Shown one piece after another: positions 7,205-15,088 of a stretch of 64,000 bases of DNA. This stretch comes from Ruicaihuangia caeni (lineage in GTDB: Bacteria > Actinomycetota > Actinomycetes > Actinomycetales > Microbacteriaceae), in contig NZ_JASATX010000001.1 of NCBI RefSeq assembly GCF_029952955.1, forward strand, positions 1,045,245 to 1,109,244, in the 5' to 3' direction. The notes under the pieces were generated by a model. The model did no database searches and was not told where the DNA came from. It saw nothing but the letters and a program-made list of their open reading frames with translations. A program made the position numbers and the translations under genes. Each line of letters starts with the position of its first letter. Position 1 is the stretch's first letter.

Positions 7205-8691
7205 CCGACCAACTGCCCAGACTGCAGCACTACATCGGCGGCCAATACGTGGCCCCCGCCGACGGCGCCTATTTCGCCAGCGGCAACCCGGCGACGCTCG
7301 AGCCGTTGTACGAGGCGGCGCGCGGCAGCGCCGAAGACGTCGGCCGCGCGATGCGAGCCGCACACGAGGCGTTCGACTCGCCCGGCTGGAGCGGTCTCAG
7401 TGCCACCAAGCGCGGGCACCTGCTGCGTCGGCTGGGCGATCTCATCGGCGAGCGCGCGGATGATCTCGCACGATACGAAAGCCTCGACAACGGCAAGCTC
7501 CTGCGCGAGATGCGAGGGCAGCTCGCGGCGCTGCCGGAGTATTACTACTACTACGCGGGGCTCGCCGACAAGGTTCAGGGCTCGCAGATCCCGACGACAT
7601 CCCTCGCGATCCTCAACTACACGCAGCGCGAGCCGCTCGGAGTGGTCGGTGCGATCACACCGTGGAACTCGCCGCTCACGCTGACGACGTCGAAGATCGC
7701 GCCGGCGCTCGCCGCGGGCAACACCGTGGTCGTCAAGCCCAGCGAGCACACCTCGCGCACGATTCTGCTGCTGGCCGAGCTGGCCACGGAGGCAGGATTC
7801 CCCGACGGTGCGTTCAACGTCGTCACTGGCTTCGGGTCCGAGGCCGGCGCCGCCCTCGTGAGCCACCCGCTGCTGGCGAAGATCTCGTTCACCGGCTCGA
7901 CGGCCACCGGCGCGCGCATCGCCGCCGAAGCCGCCAGCCGGTTCATCGGGTGCACCTTGGAGTTGGGCGGCAAGAGCCCGAACATCGTGTTCGAGGATGC
8001 TGATGTCGCCAACGCCGCCATGGGCGTCATCGCCGGCATCTACGCCGCCGCCGGTCAGACCTGCATTGCGGGGAGCCGCGTGTTCGCGCATCGCGCGGTG
8101 TACGACGAACTGCTGGAGCGCGTCACAGCGCGCGCCAACTCCATCAGGGTCGGCGACCCGCTCGCCGATGACACGGAGCTCGGTCCCCTGGCGTTCGCCG
8201 ACCAGCTCGAGAAAGTCGACTCCTACGTGAGGCTCGGGGCCGAGGAAGGCGCCACGGTGCACACCGGTGGAGGACGCCCCGATGTGTCGCTGCCCGGCTA
8301 CTTCTACTCGCCCACCGTGCTGACCGATGTCGACAACTCGATGCGCGTGGTGCGGGAGGAGATCTTCGGGCCCGTGGCGGCCATCATGCCGTTCGAGCAC
8401 GAAGACGAGCTCATCGGCCTTGCAAACGACACCGAGTACGGTCTCGCCGCCGGTGTCTGGACCCAGAACCTGGCGCGGGCACACCGAGTCGCCCGGCGTC
8501 TCGACGCCGGCACGATCTGGGTCAACACCTATCGGGCCATGTCGCCCATGTCGCCCCGGCAAGGGTTCAAGAGTTCGGGCGTGGGCATCGAGCACGGGCT
8601 CGAGTCCATGAACGAGTACACCAGGCTGAAGAGCATCTGGATCAACACCGACGAAGGACCGGTCGCCGACCCCTTCGTCATGCGCGGATAA
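7201..8691 (+). CDS. NAD(P)-dependent aldehyde dehydrogenase
   Basis: A 496-residue aldehyde dehydrogenase of normal length. Visible catalytic parts: Asn156 in TPWNSPL, Glu254 in LELGGKSPN and the nucleophile Cys288 in GQTCIAGSR. The closest style is that of betaine/aminobutyraldehyde- and hydroxymuconic semialdehyde-type dehydrogenases. The frame stays open upstream, but the GTG overlapping the hydrolase stop, followed by LQHYIGGQYV (the family N-terminus), is the credible start. It probably oxidises a semialdehyde released after ring opening. It is followed after ten bases by the tautomerase gene. Confidence 0.92.
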   Translation: MTDQLPRLQHYIGGQYVAPADGAYFASGNPATLEPLYEAARGSAEDVGRAMRAAHEAFDSPGWSGLSATKRGHLLRRLGDLIGERADDLARYESLDNGKLLREMRGQLAALPEYYYYYAGLADKVQGSQIPTTSLAILNYTQREPLGVVGAITPWNSPLTLTTSKIAPALAAGNTVVVKPSEHTSRTILLLAELATEAGFPDGAFNVVTGFGSEAGAALVSHPLLAKISFTGSTATGARIAAEAASRFIGCTLELGGKSPNIVFEDADVANAAMGVIAGIYAAAGQTCIAGSRVFAHRAVYDELLERVTARANSIRVGDPLADDTELGPLAFADQLEKVDSYVRLGAEEGATVHTGGGRPDVSLPGYFYSPTVLTDVDNSMRVVREEIFGPVAAIMPFEHEDELIGLANDTEYGLAAGVWTQNLARAHRVARRLDAGTIWVNTYRAMSPMSPRQGFKSSGVGIEHGLESMNEYTRLKSIWINTDEGPVADPFVMRG

Positions 8692-8701
8692 GGAGAACGC
8701 C

Positions 8702-8938
8702 ATGCCACTCATCGACGTATCGCTCGCCAGGGGCCGAAGCCCGGAACAGCTCCGCGCGCTGATCGATGCCCTGCACAACGCCGCCGAGACCACGGTCGAC
8801 GCCGCGCCCGAGAACATCACCGTCATCATTCGCGAGGTCGACCACGAGCACTGGGCGCGCAACAACGTCACCATCGCCGAACGCAATGGCGCCGCGAGCG
8901 CGTCGACCGCCGCGTCGGCGAATGCCGGGCAGGAGTAG
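8702..8938 (+). CDS. 4-oxalocrotonate tautomerase family protein
   Basis: A 78-residue protein with the invariant Pro directly after the start Met (MPLIDVSL), which becomes the N-terminal catalytic base, and the ITVIIREVDHEHWARNN segment of the tautomerase fold. The ATG has AAGGAGAA upstream. Such enzymes move double bonds in 2-hydroxymuconate-like dienols, or hydrate or dehalogenate short unsaturated acids. The last 15 residues are an Ala/Ser tail beyond the normal 60-odd residues. It fits a pathway in which an unsaturated keto or enol acid is produced. Confidence 0.88.
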   Translation: MPLIDVSLARGRSPEQLRALIDALHNAAETTVDAAPENITVIIREVDHEHWARNNVTIAERNGAASASTAASANAGQE

Positions 8939-8947
8939 GAGTCAGCC

Positions 8948-9991
8948 ATGCGCTTCTCGCTATTCGTGCACATGGAGCGGTGGGACGAGACCGTCTCCTA
9001 CGAGGAGGCGTTCGAGAACCTCACCGAGCTGACGCTCATGGCCGAGGAAGGCGGGTTCGGCACCGTCTGGATCGGTGAGCACCACTCGATGGAGTACACC
9101 ATCTCGCCGAACCCGATGCCGCAGCTCGCCTACCTCGCTGCCCGCACCAGCCGCATCCGACTCGGTGCCGGCACGATCATCGCCCCGTTCTGGAACCCGA
9201 TCCGGGCGGCGGGCGAGACAGCCCTGCTCGATGTGATCAGCGGCGGTCGGGCAGAGCTGGGGCTGGCGCGCGGCGCCTACCAGTTCGAGTTCGACCGCAT
9301 GGCCGGCGGCCTTCCCGCCACCGATGGGGGCAAGCATCTGCGCGAGATCGTTCCGGCGATCCGCGAACTCTGGAAGGGCGACTATGCCCACGACGGCGAG
9401 CTCTGGCAGTTCCCGACCTCGACCAGCGTGCCGAAGCCAGTGCAACCCGACCTGCCGATGTGGATTGCCGCACGCGACCCCGCGTCACACGACTTCGCCG
9501 TGGCGAACGGCTGCCATGTCATGGTGACGCCGCTCATGAAGGGCGACGAGGAGGTCGAAGACCTGGTCAACAAGTTCGAGACCGCGGTCGCCGCTCACCC
9601 GGAGATCGAACGCCGCCCCGACCTGATGGTGCTGCGGCACACGTTCGTGCACGCCGAGGACGATCCGGACGGTTGGCGCCCGGCAGCAGAAGGCATCAAC
9701 CGCTTCTACCGCACCTTCGACGCGTGGTTCAGCAACAAGACGACGCCGGCGAACGGCTTCCTCGAGCCGAGTCCCGAGGAGAAGTTCGCCGAGCGCCCGG
9801 AGTTCCGCCCCGAGTCGCTCCACCGCACGGCGATGATCGGCACCCCGGCCGAGGTGATCGAGCGGCTCAAGCACTACGAGGCGCTCGGCGTGACGGAGTT
9901 CAGCTTCTGGAGCGACAACAGCCTCACCCACGAGCAGAAGAAGCGTTCGCTCGAACTGTTCATCGAGCACGTGGTGCCCGCGTTCCAGTAG
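8948..9991 (+). CDS. LLM-class (luciferase-like) flavin-dependent monooxygenase
   Basis: A 347-residue bacterial-luciferase-fold oxidoreductase. Landmarks: GFGTVWIGEHHS, ISPNPMPQLAYLAARTSRIRLGAGTIIAPFWNP, SGGRAELGLARGAY, and the MIGTPAEVIERLKHYEALGV end. Members use FMNH2 from a separate reductase to oxygenate substrates, including RutA-type ring opening of uracil. It closes the rightward operon, and the SnoaL-flavin reductase of the leftward operon would supply its cofactor. A 14-bp hairpin follows. Which compound it oxidises is unknown. Confidence 0.92.
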   Translation: MRFSLFVHMERWDETVSYEEAFENLTELTLMAEEGGFGTVWIGEHHSMEYTISPNPMPQLAYLAARTSRIRLGAGTIIAPFWNPIRAAGETALLDVISGGRAELGLARGAYQFEFDRMAGGLPATDGGKHLREIVPAIRELWKGDYAHDGELWQFPTSTSVPKPVQPDLPMWIAARDPASHDFAVANGCHVMVTPLMKGDEEVEDLVNKFETAVAAHPEIERRPDLMVLRHTFVHAEDDPDGWRPAAEGINRFYRTFDAWFSNKTTPANGFLEPSPEEKFAERPEFRPESLHRTAMIGTPAEVIERLKHYEALGVTEFSFWSDNSLTHEQKKRSLELFIEHVVPAFQ

Positions 9992-10008
9992 CGGTGCCAG
10001 GAGCAGCC

Positions 10009-10046
10009 CCGGGCACCGGTCGTGAATTCGACCGACCGGTGCCCGG
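10009..10046 (+). terminator. Hairpin after the catabolic operon
   Basis: Perfect 14-bp stem (10009-10022 pairing with 10033-10046) around a 10-base loop, 18 bases past the monooxygenase stop. No T-run follows, so it is a terminator-like structure rather than a classic intrinsic terminator. It also argues against starting the next gene at the GTG at 10039, which is buried in the stem. Confidence 0.55.
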
Positions 10047-10059
10047 TAGCGTTGCCCTC

Positions 10060-10455
10060 GTGCTCCACGTCGTCGCTGCAGTGTTCGCGGATGCCGATGG
10101 CCGCCTTCTGGCCTGCCGTCGCGCCGCGCACAAACCCGACGCCGGGAAGTGGGAGTTCCCGGGCGGCAAGGTCGAAGCGGGCGAAGATCCGCGCGCGGCG
10201 CTGCAACGCGAGATCGCTGAAGAGCTCGGGGTATCGATCGAGGTGGGCCCGCTCATCGACCGCAGCGTGACCGAGGTGGGGCCGGGCAGGCGCCCGATCG
10301 ACCTCGCGTGCTACGCGGTCGTCACCGACGGCGCGCTGCCGGCGCAGAGCACGGACCATGATCGGATGCTGTGGCTTCCGACATCCGAATTGCGCACGCT
10401 CGACTGGGCCGCGCCCGATATGCCGGCGGTCGCACGGCTCGCCGACCGCGGCTGA
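10060..10455 (+). CDS. NUDIX hydrolase, MutT-like (8-oxo-dGTP diphosphatase type)
   Basis: A 131-residue NUDIX enzyme with a complete box: FPGGKVEAGEDP followed by REIAEELGV. The short length and HKPDAGKWEFPGGK context match MutT-type pyrophosphatases that clean oxidised nucleotides. The frame is open upstream through the previous gene in another frame; the GTG at 10060 that begins LHVVAAVFAD is the start that fits the family. Confidence 0.85.
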   Translation: MLHVVAAVFADADGRLLACRRAAHKPDAGKWEFPGGKVEAGEDPRAALQREIAEELGVSIEVGPLIDRSVTEVGPGRRPIDLACYAVVTDGALPAQSTDHDRMLWLPTSELRTLDWAAPDMPAVARLADRG

Positions 10456-10474
10456 GCTCACTCCTCGGCTGAGC

Positions 10475-10978
10475 TCACTCCTCGCGGGCGACCTCTTCGT
10501 CGATGAGCGCGTCGAGCTGTGAGAGGGCCTGCGTCATGCCCTCTTCGACGCCCATGTGGATCAGTTGATCGAACTGCTCGCGTGAGGCGCACGTGCTCGC
10601 GATGGTCATGCGTGTGCCCGCCTCGAGCGGTTCGAACGTCACTCTGGCCCGGGTGGTCGGCATCTCGGCGATCGGCGTGCCGTCGACATCCGAGAAGCCG
10701 TCTTCGAACGCGAGGAGGCGAGGAGGTTCGAGCTCGGTGATCGTCCACCACCCGTGCGAGGTGTCACCGTCGGGGCCAGTCATGAAGTACCGGGTGCTGC
10801 CACCCGGCACGAAGTCATGCTGCGTGACGGTAGCCGGCCAGCTCGGCGGCCCCCACCAGCGCTCGAGCGTGCGAGGGTCTGCCCAGAACTGCCAGGCACG
10901 CTCCATCCCGATCGGCAGCTCGACGACGAAGGTCAAGGTCAGAGAGTCGACATCTTTGTCGAAGGCGGTCACAGTCAT
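10475..10978 (-). CDS. SRPBCC (AHSA1-like) domain protein
   Basis: A 167-residue protein of the START/Bet v1-like superfamily with the AHSA1 pattern: ELPIGMERAWQFWADP, LERWWGPP, FVPGGSTRYFMTGPDG and FEPLEAGTRMTI. Members make a hydrophobic cavity for small ligands; bacterial ones are often co-encoded with regulators, but none is adjacent here. It is convergent with the MutT gene. The exact role is not known. Confidence 0.85.
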   Translation of the reverse strand: MTVTAFDKDVDSLTLTFVVELPIGMERAWQFWADPRTLERWWGPPSWPATVTQHDFVPGGSTRYFMTGPDGDTSHGWWTITELEPPRLLAFEDGFSDVDGTPIAEMPTTRARVTFEPLEAGTRMTIASTCASREQFDQLIHMGVEEGMTQALSQLDALIDEEVAREE

Positions 10979-11064
10979 GCGGCATATCCTTCACTGCCCG
11001 GGCTGCGACACGCCAGAGCGCCCTTACCAGCGCGCCCGTCGGGAGAAGGTTCGCGAACGCCTGG

Positions 11065-11223
11065 TCACGTGCGCGAGCGGCTGCGGAAGAACCCGAACAC
11101 GAGCGTGCCGAGGAAGAGCACGATGCCCAGCACGGCGAGCCACAACAAGCCCTTGAGCACGAAGCCGAGAACCGACAGCACCAGCCAGAGGATGAGCAAG
11201 ATCACGATCACGGTCCACCACAT
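11065..11223 (-). CDS. Small two-helix membrane protein
   Basis: A 52-residue protein made almost wholly of hydrophobic residues: two likely membrane helices with a single Lys between them, and a basic tail FFRSRSRT. The start is the ATG followed by WWTVIVILLILW; the frame is open further upstream, but that part is arginine-rich GC-frame noise. Small proteins of this design are frequent in actinobacteria and are of unknown function. Confidence 0.6.
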   Translation of the reverse strand: MWWTVIVILLILWLVLSVLGFVLKGLLWLAVLGIVLFLGTLVFGFFRSRSRT

Positions 11224-11384
11224 GCCCTGCACGGTACCCCGGCTCGGGCTTGCGTGCGACGGTCGCCGTGACTTGCGGCCGTTGCGTGAGTCGCGAGCCG
11301 GCCGATCGGGTGCCGCGAACCGAATACGATTGCCGTGCGGAGGCGAGGCGAGATGACGATCGATCGAGCAGGGCGTGACGCCTC

Positions 11385-11885
11385 GTGAGGCTCTGGTCGT
11401 TGCACCCCGAGCATCTCGACCGCGCCGGGCTGCTGGCCTGCTGGCGCGAGGCGCTGCTCGCGCAGGCGGTGCTCGCCGGCCGCACCCGCGGGTATGTGCG
11501 GCATCCGCAGCTTGAGCGCTTCCGCGCGGCAGATGACCCGCTCGCTGCGGTCGGTGCCTACCTGGCGGGCGTGGCCGACGAAGCGCGCCGGCGCGGATAC
11601 CGCTTCGATGCGGCAAAGATCGAGCGCCCGAGCACCGGTGTGCCGCCGTTGACCGTGACTTCCGGGCAGGTCGAGTACGAGTGGCAGCGCCTCACCGAGA
11701 AGCTCAGCCTGCGCAGCCCGCACGACGCCGCGCGCTTGCGTGAAGAGCGGCCGCGAACGCATCCGCTCTTCACCGTCGTCGAGGGGCCGATCGAGCGGTG
11801 GGAGCGCGTCTCCCCCGCGGCGGCGAGGCAGCCGAGTGCCGACGACGGCGCAGGAGACGACACCGGAGGCGTTGATGAACCGTAG
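11385..11885 (+). CDS. Pyrimidine dimer DNA glycosylase-family protein (T4 endonuclease V-like)
   Basis: A 166-residue protein with the N-terminal signature of PF03013: MRLWSLHPEHLDRAGLLACWREALLAQ is the family's opening, followed by TRGYVRHPQLERF. Relatives of T4 DenV cleave the glycosylic bond at UV-induced cyclobutane dimers. The GTG at 11385 starts exactly at this signature. The C-terminal 25 residues are low complexity. DNA repair activity is inferred from the family. Confidence 0.78.
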   Translation: MRLWSLHPEHLDRAGLLACWREALLAQAVLAGRTRGYVRHPQLERFRAADDPLAAVGAYLAGVADEARRRGYRFDAAKIERPSTGVPPLTVTSGQVEYEWQRLTEKLSLRSPHDAARLREERPRTHPLFTVVEGPIERWERVSPAAARQPSADDGAGDDTGGVDEP

Positions 11886-12798
11886 CGGGCAGGATGGTGG
11901 CATGGTCGGCAGTCGCGTGGTGGTGGCGGGAGCTTCGGGGCTCATCGGCCGGGCGCTCGTGCGCTCGCTGCAGCTCGACGGCGTCGAGGTGGTTCGGCTC
12001 GTGCGCAGGCCGAGCCGCGGGTCCGACGAGGTGGAATGGCTCACCCGCGGTACGCCGCTTGATCCGCAAGCGCTTGAAGGCGCCAAGGCGGTCGTGGTGC
12101 TCAACGGTGCCAGTGTCGGCAGGATGCCGTGGACCCCGAAGTACCGCGACGCACTGCGCCAATCGCGGCTTCAGGCCGTTGGAGCGGTGGTTGACGCGCT
12201 GCGCTCGCTCGGCACCGACGCGCCGGCGTTGCTGTCGGGGTCTGCCGTCGGCTACTACGGTTCGGCACCAGGGCGGTTGCTCACCGAGTCAGCCCCGGCC
12301 GGCGACACGTTTCTCGCTCGGCTCTGTGTCGAGTGGGAGGCCGAGGCAATGCGCGCGGCGGAGAGCACCCGGGTGGCGCTGCTGCGCACCTCTCCGGTGC
12401 TGCACCGCGAAGGCGTGCTCAAGCCGCTGATCACGCTCACCCGGTTGGGCCTCGGCGGCCCGATCGGCCGAGGCACGCAGTACTGGCCGTGGATCTCGCT
12501 GCGCGACGAGGTGAACGCGATCAGGCACGTCATCGAGCGCGAAATCGAGGGCCCGGTCAACCTCGCCGCGCCCACTGCCGCCACCGCGAACGACATCGGG
12601 CGCGCCCTCGCGCGTCGCATGCACCGCCCGTTCCTCGTGCCGGCGCCCGCTTGGGCGATGCGCCTGGTGCTCGGTCGGGACGCCGTCGACTCGCTGCTCA
12701 CGAGCGACGCGCGAGTCGAGCCGGGCGTGCTCACCGGATCGGGTTTCCGGTTCGCGCATCACACGGTCGAGGAAGCGGTCGCCTCGGCGCTTGCCTGA
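11875..12798 (+). CDS. TIGR01777-family NAD(P)-binding epimerase (SulA-like)
   Basis: A 307-residue extended SDR. RVVVAGASGLIGRALV is the dinucleotide-binding motif, LLSGSAVGYYG contains the SDR Ser and Tyr, and WPWISLRDEV plus the C-terminal DUF1731-like part identify the TIGR01777 group. The ATG at 11875 has a perfect GGAGG five bases upstream and overlaps the glycosylase gene by 11 bases, so it is chosen. The ATG at 11902 with AGGA upstream is an alternative that removes nine residues. Substrate unknown; the family has been linked to cell division inhibition and nucleotide-sugar chemistry without firm proof. Confidence 0.85.
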   Translation: MNRSGQDGGMVGSRVVVAGASGLIGRALVRSLQLDGVEVVRLVRRPSRGSDEVEWLTRGTPLDPQALEGAKAVVVLNGASVGRMPWTPKYRDALRQSRLQAVGAVVDALRSLGTDAPALLSGSAVGYYGSAPGRLLTESAPAGDTFLARLCVEWEAEAMRAAESTRVALLRTSPVLHREGVLKPLITLTRLGLGGPIGRGTQYWPWISLRDEVNAIRHVIEREIEGPVNLAAPTAATANDIGRALARRMHRPFLVPAPAWAMRLVLGRDAVDSLLTSDARVEPGVLTGSGFRFAHHTVEEAVASALA

Positions 12799-12888
12799 AG
12801 CGCTCCTTCAGTGACGGCTCTACCGCACGCTCGGTCAGCTCGGCATAGTCGACCGGAGCGCCGCAGCCGCTGCAAGGTCGAGTCGTCC

Positions 12889-13689
12889 TCAGAGCGCCGT
12901 CGCCACGTAGTGCAGCAGCGCCGCACGCACGAACGCAGCGCCCTCCGCTCCGCCATAGTTGGCGGCAAACCGCTCGTCGGCGACATACATCTCGGCTAGA
13001 CCCTCGACATACGCGCGCACGGTCGCGGCGTCTCCGCGCTCGGCGGGAGTGCCGGGAATACCGCGCAGCCAATCGACATGGCGAGCCGCCGCGTCCTGTG
13101 CTTCTGCACCGTGCGGGTCTGCCTTCGCTTCGGCGAGCGCGAGCCACGCCGCCCCGAGCGACTGAGCTCGCTGCTGCCAGTTGGAGCGCTCCGCTTCAGT
13201 CTTCGACTCCCACCAATCGGCGCTGCGCTTGTAGGCATCCTTTCCCCAGCGCTGTTCGACCTCCTCGCGATACTGCGTGTGATCGAACCCGTCGAACATG
13301 TCGTTCATGGTCAGTGCTCCTTCATCGTCGTTGTCCACCCTCTTGTGGGTGCTTGCTGCGTCGCCGCCCAGGGCCACCAGGGTGCGCTCGATCGACGCGA
13401 TCTGTCGGCTGATGCGCTCTTGCTCGAGCCGCAGCCACTCGATATGCGCTGTGAGCGCCGATGCTTCATCGGTTTGCTGGTCGAGCACCTCGCCGATCGT
13501 TGAGAGGCCGAGCCCGAGCTCGCGCATCAACAGGAGCCGCTGCAGCCGCACGAGCGAGGCTCGGTCGTAGTAGCGGTACCCGTTACTGCCGATTCGGCTG
13601 GGCCGAAGCAACCCGAGGTCGTCATAGTGCCGGAGCGCCCGGCTCGTTGTGCCTGCCATACGGGCCACCTCCTGGATCGACCAGTCCAC
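12889..13689 (-). CDS. MerR-family regulator with TipAS-type ligand domain
   Basis: A 266-residue TipAL-like activator. Residues 1-70 form the MerR winged helix (IQEVARMAGTTSRALRHYDDLGLLRPSRIGSNGYRYYD), followed by a coiled-coil dimer helix and, from about residue 125, a TipAS antibiotic-recognition domain (FDHTQYREEVEQRWG, DAYKRSADWW, FAANYGG). The GTG at 13689 is preferred because GGAGGAGG lies eight bases upstream; the longer frame to 13737 would begin on the RNA start of its own promoter. TipA-type proteins bind thiopeptides or related drugs and turn on multidrug responses. No obvious target gene is linked, and it is probably autoregulated. Confidence 0.88.
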   Translation of the reverse strand: MDWSIQEVARMAGTTSRALRHYDDLGLLRPSRIGSNGYRYYDRASLVRLQRLLLMRELGLGLSTIGEVLDQQTDEASALTAHIEWLRLEQERISRQIASIERTLVALGGDAASTHKRVDNDDEGALTMNDMFDGFDHTQYREEVEQRWGKDAYKRSADWWESKTEAERSNWQQRAQSLGAAWLALAEAKADPHGAEAQDAAARHVDWLRGIPGTPAERGDAATVRAYVEGLAEMYVADERFAANYGGAEGAAFVRAALLHYVATAL

Positions 13690-13742
13690 GGATGCCGCCT
13701 CCTCCCGCCAGTGATGCGCACCAGGCGCGTCCATCACTCAAC

Positions 13743-13773
13743 ACGCTAGAGCTTGACGTTGCGTCAAGGTCAA
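13743..13773 (-). promoter_or_regulatory. MerR-type promoter with 19-base spacer and dyad
   Basis: On the minus strand TTGACC (13768-13773) and TAGCGT (13743-13748) are separated by 19 bases, the over-long spacing characteristic of MerR-controlled promoters. The spacer holds the perfect dyad TTGACG-TTG-CGTCAA (13753-13767). This is a strong sign that the TipA-like protein controls its own gene. Confidence 0.7.
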
Positions 13774-13850
13774 GCGCCTGCGGGGTCTCGGCGGAGAGCC
13801 CCCACGAACTGGGCGGCCCAACAGAGCCTCACGACTGGCACGATGAGCCC

Positions 13851-14633
13851 ATGCGAGAACCGATCGAGTTCACCGCTTCATTGGTAGACCGCCTGCCGGC
13901 CTCGGGCGTCGTGGCCGAGTGTCTACGGCTGCAGCAGTCAGTGCGGCCAAGATCGCGCATCGGTCGCTTCGTTGGAAGCAACCCGCTGCATGGTGAGGCA
14001 CGGTCGTGGTTCACAGGCGCCCTGGGCGAACTCGAAGTGGCCCAGTGTCTCGCAGTGCTCGGAGCCGAATGGCGCGTGATGCACTCGGTGCCGGTCGGCG
14101 AGGCCGGCAGTGACATCGACCACGTCGTGATCGGGCCAGGTGGCGTATTCACCATCAACACGAAGGCGCACCGTGGAGCACGGGTGTGGGTCGGCGCTCG
14201 GCGGCTGCTCGTGAACGGCCAGGAGACCGACCACCTGCGAAACGCTCAGCACGAGGCGCGCCGTGCGAGTCGTCTCCTCACAGCAGCCGTGGGTGAGCCC
14301 GTCACCGCCCGCGCGCTCGTGGTCGTCGTGGGTGCCCGCTCGATCACGATCAAGCAGCAGCCGGAACACGTGCGAGTGCTGGATGCGACTCGCCTGGCAC
14401 GGTGGTTGAAGAAGCAGCGGCGAGCGCTGGAGCCGCATGCCGTCGAGCGACTGGTGGCCGCGGCATCCGCGCCCGCTCTTTGGAGCAGCACCGACCTGCC
14501 TGCGATGCCGGATTTTTCGGCGTTCGATGAGCTTCGCTCTGAAGTGAGCCGTGCCGCGCTCGTGCGCGCTCTGTGGGCGTTCGGATTCGTCGGCGCCATC
14601 GTCGCGGCGCTCTTCATCCCGTGGTTCGGTTGA
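13851..14633 (+). CDS. NERD (nuclease-related) domain protein
   Basis: A 260-residue protein with a nuclease-related domain: GALGELEVAQCL, then SDIDHVVIGPGGVFTINTK, which supplies the E, D and K residues of a PD-(D/E)XK-like active site. Near the C-terminus is one hydrophobic helix (ALWAFGFVGAIVAALFIPW), so it is probably membrane anchored with the domain inside the cell. The ATG at 13851 is the natural start; the frame runs open upstream but without coding character. Function is not known for the family; DNA processing is suspected. Confidence 0.8.
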   Translation: MREPIEFTASLVDRLPASGVVAECLRLQQSVRPRSRIGRFVGSNPLHGEARSWFTGALGELEVAQCLAVLGAEWRVMHSVPVGEAGSDIDHVVIGPGGVFTINTKAHRGARVWVGARRLLVNGQETDHLRNAQHEARRASRLLTAAVGEPVTARALVVVVGARSITIKQQPEHVRVLDATRLARWLKKQRRALEPHAVERLVAAASAPALWSSTDLPAMPDFSAFDELRSEVSRAALVRALWAFGFVGAIVAALFIPWFG

Positions 14634-14690
14634 GCAGCGGCGCGAACCACCCCGCGAAGTGAGGCGCTCGCTGATCGCTATGCTTTGCTC

Positions 14691-15065
14691 ATGTTTGTCG
14701 CAGTGGCGTTCGTCGCGGTCATCGGGCTGCTCACGCTCTTTCAGGCCGCGCTCGCGCTCGGGGCACCGTGGGGGCGCGCCGCCTGGGGCGGCCAGCACGC
14801 GGGCGTCCTGCCCACTGGATACCGCATCGGCTCAGCAGTGTCGATCCTGGTCTATGGGTTCATCGCGGTGATCGCGCTCGCGCGCGCCGATGTCGTCGAC
14901 GTCTTGCCCGACGGGTTCGCGCAGGTCGCTATGTGGGTGGTCTTCGGATTCCTCGCGCTCGGCGTCGTGATGAACGCCATCTCGCGCTCGCGGATCGAGC
15001 GGGCGGTGATGACGCCGGTCGCGCTCGTGCTCGCCGTGCTCGCGCTCCTCATCGCGCTCGGCTGA
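14691..15065 (+). CDS. Four-helix integral membrane protein
   Basis: A 124-residue protein with four hydrophobic segments and short loops; the first loop contains APWGRAAWGGQHAGVLP and the third LPDGFAQV. It looks like a small conserved actinobacterial membrane protein without a named function. The ATG is preferred to a TTG two codons earlier. It ends 24 bases from the convergent CoA-pyrophosphatase gene. Confidence 0.72.
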   Translation: MFVAVAFVAVIGLLTLFQAALALGAPWGRAAWGGQHAGVLPTGYRIGSAVSILVYGFIAVIALARADVVDVLPDGFAQVAMWVVFGFLALGVVMNAISRSRIERAVMTPVALVLAVLALLIALG

Positions 15066-15088
15066 GGAACCCTCGGCTGAGACGACGC

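Noticed and set aside
6922..8973. 683-residue minus-strand open frame opposite the aldehyde dehydrogenase
   Set aside because: Antisense shadow of three well-supported genes; no motif and no ribosome site.
10039..10059. Earlier GTG start for the MutT-like gene
   Set aside because: Lies in the arm of a 14-bp hairpin and adds residues not typical of the family.
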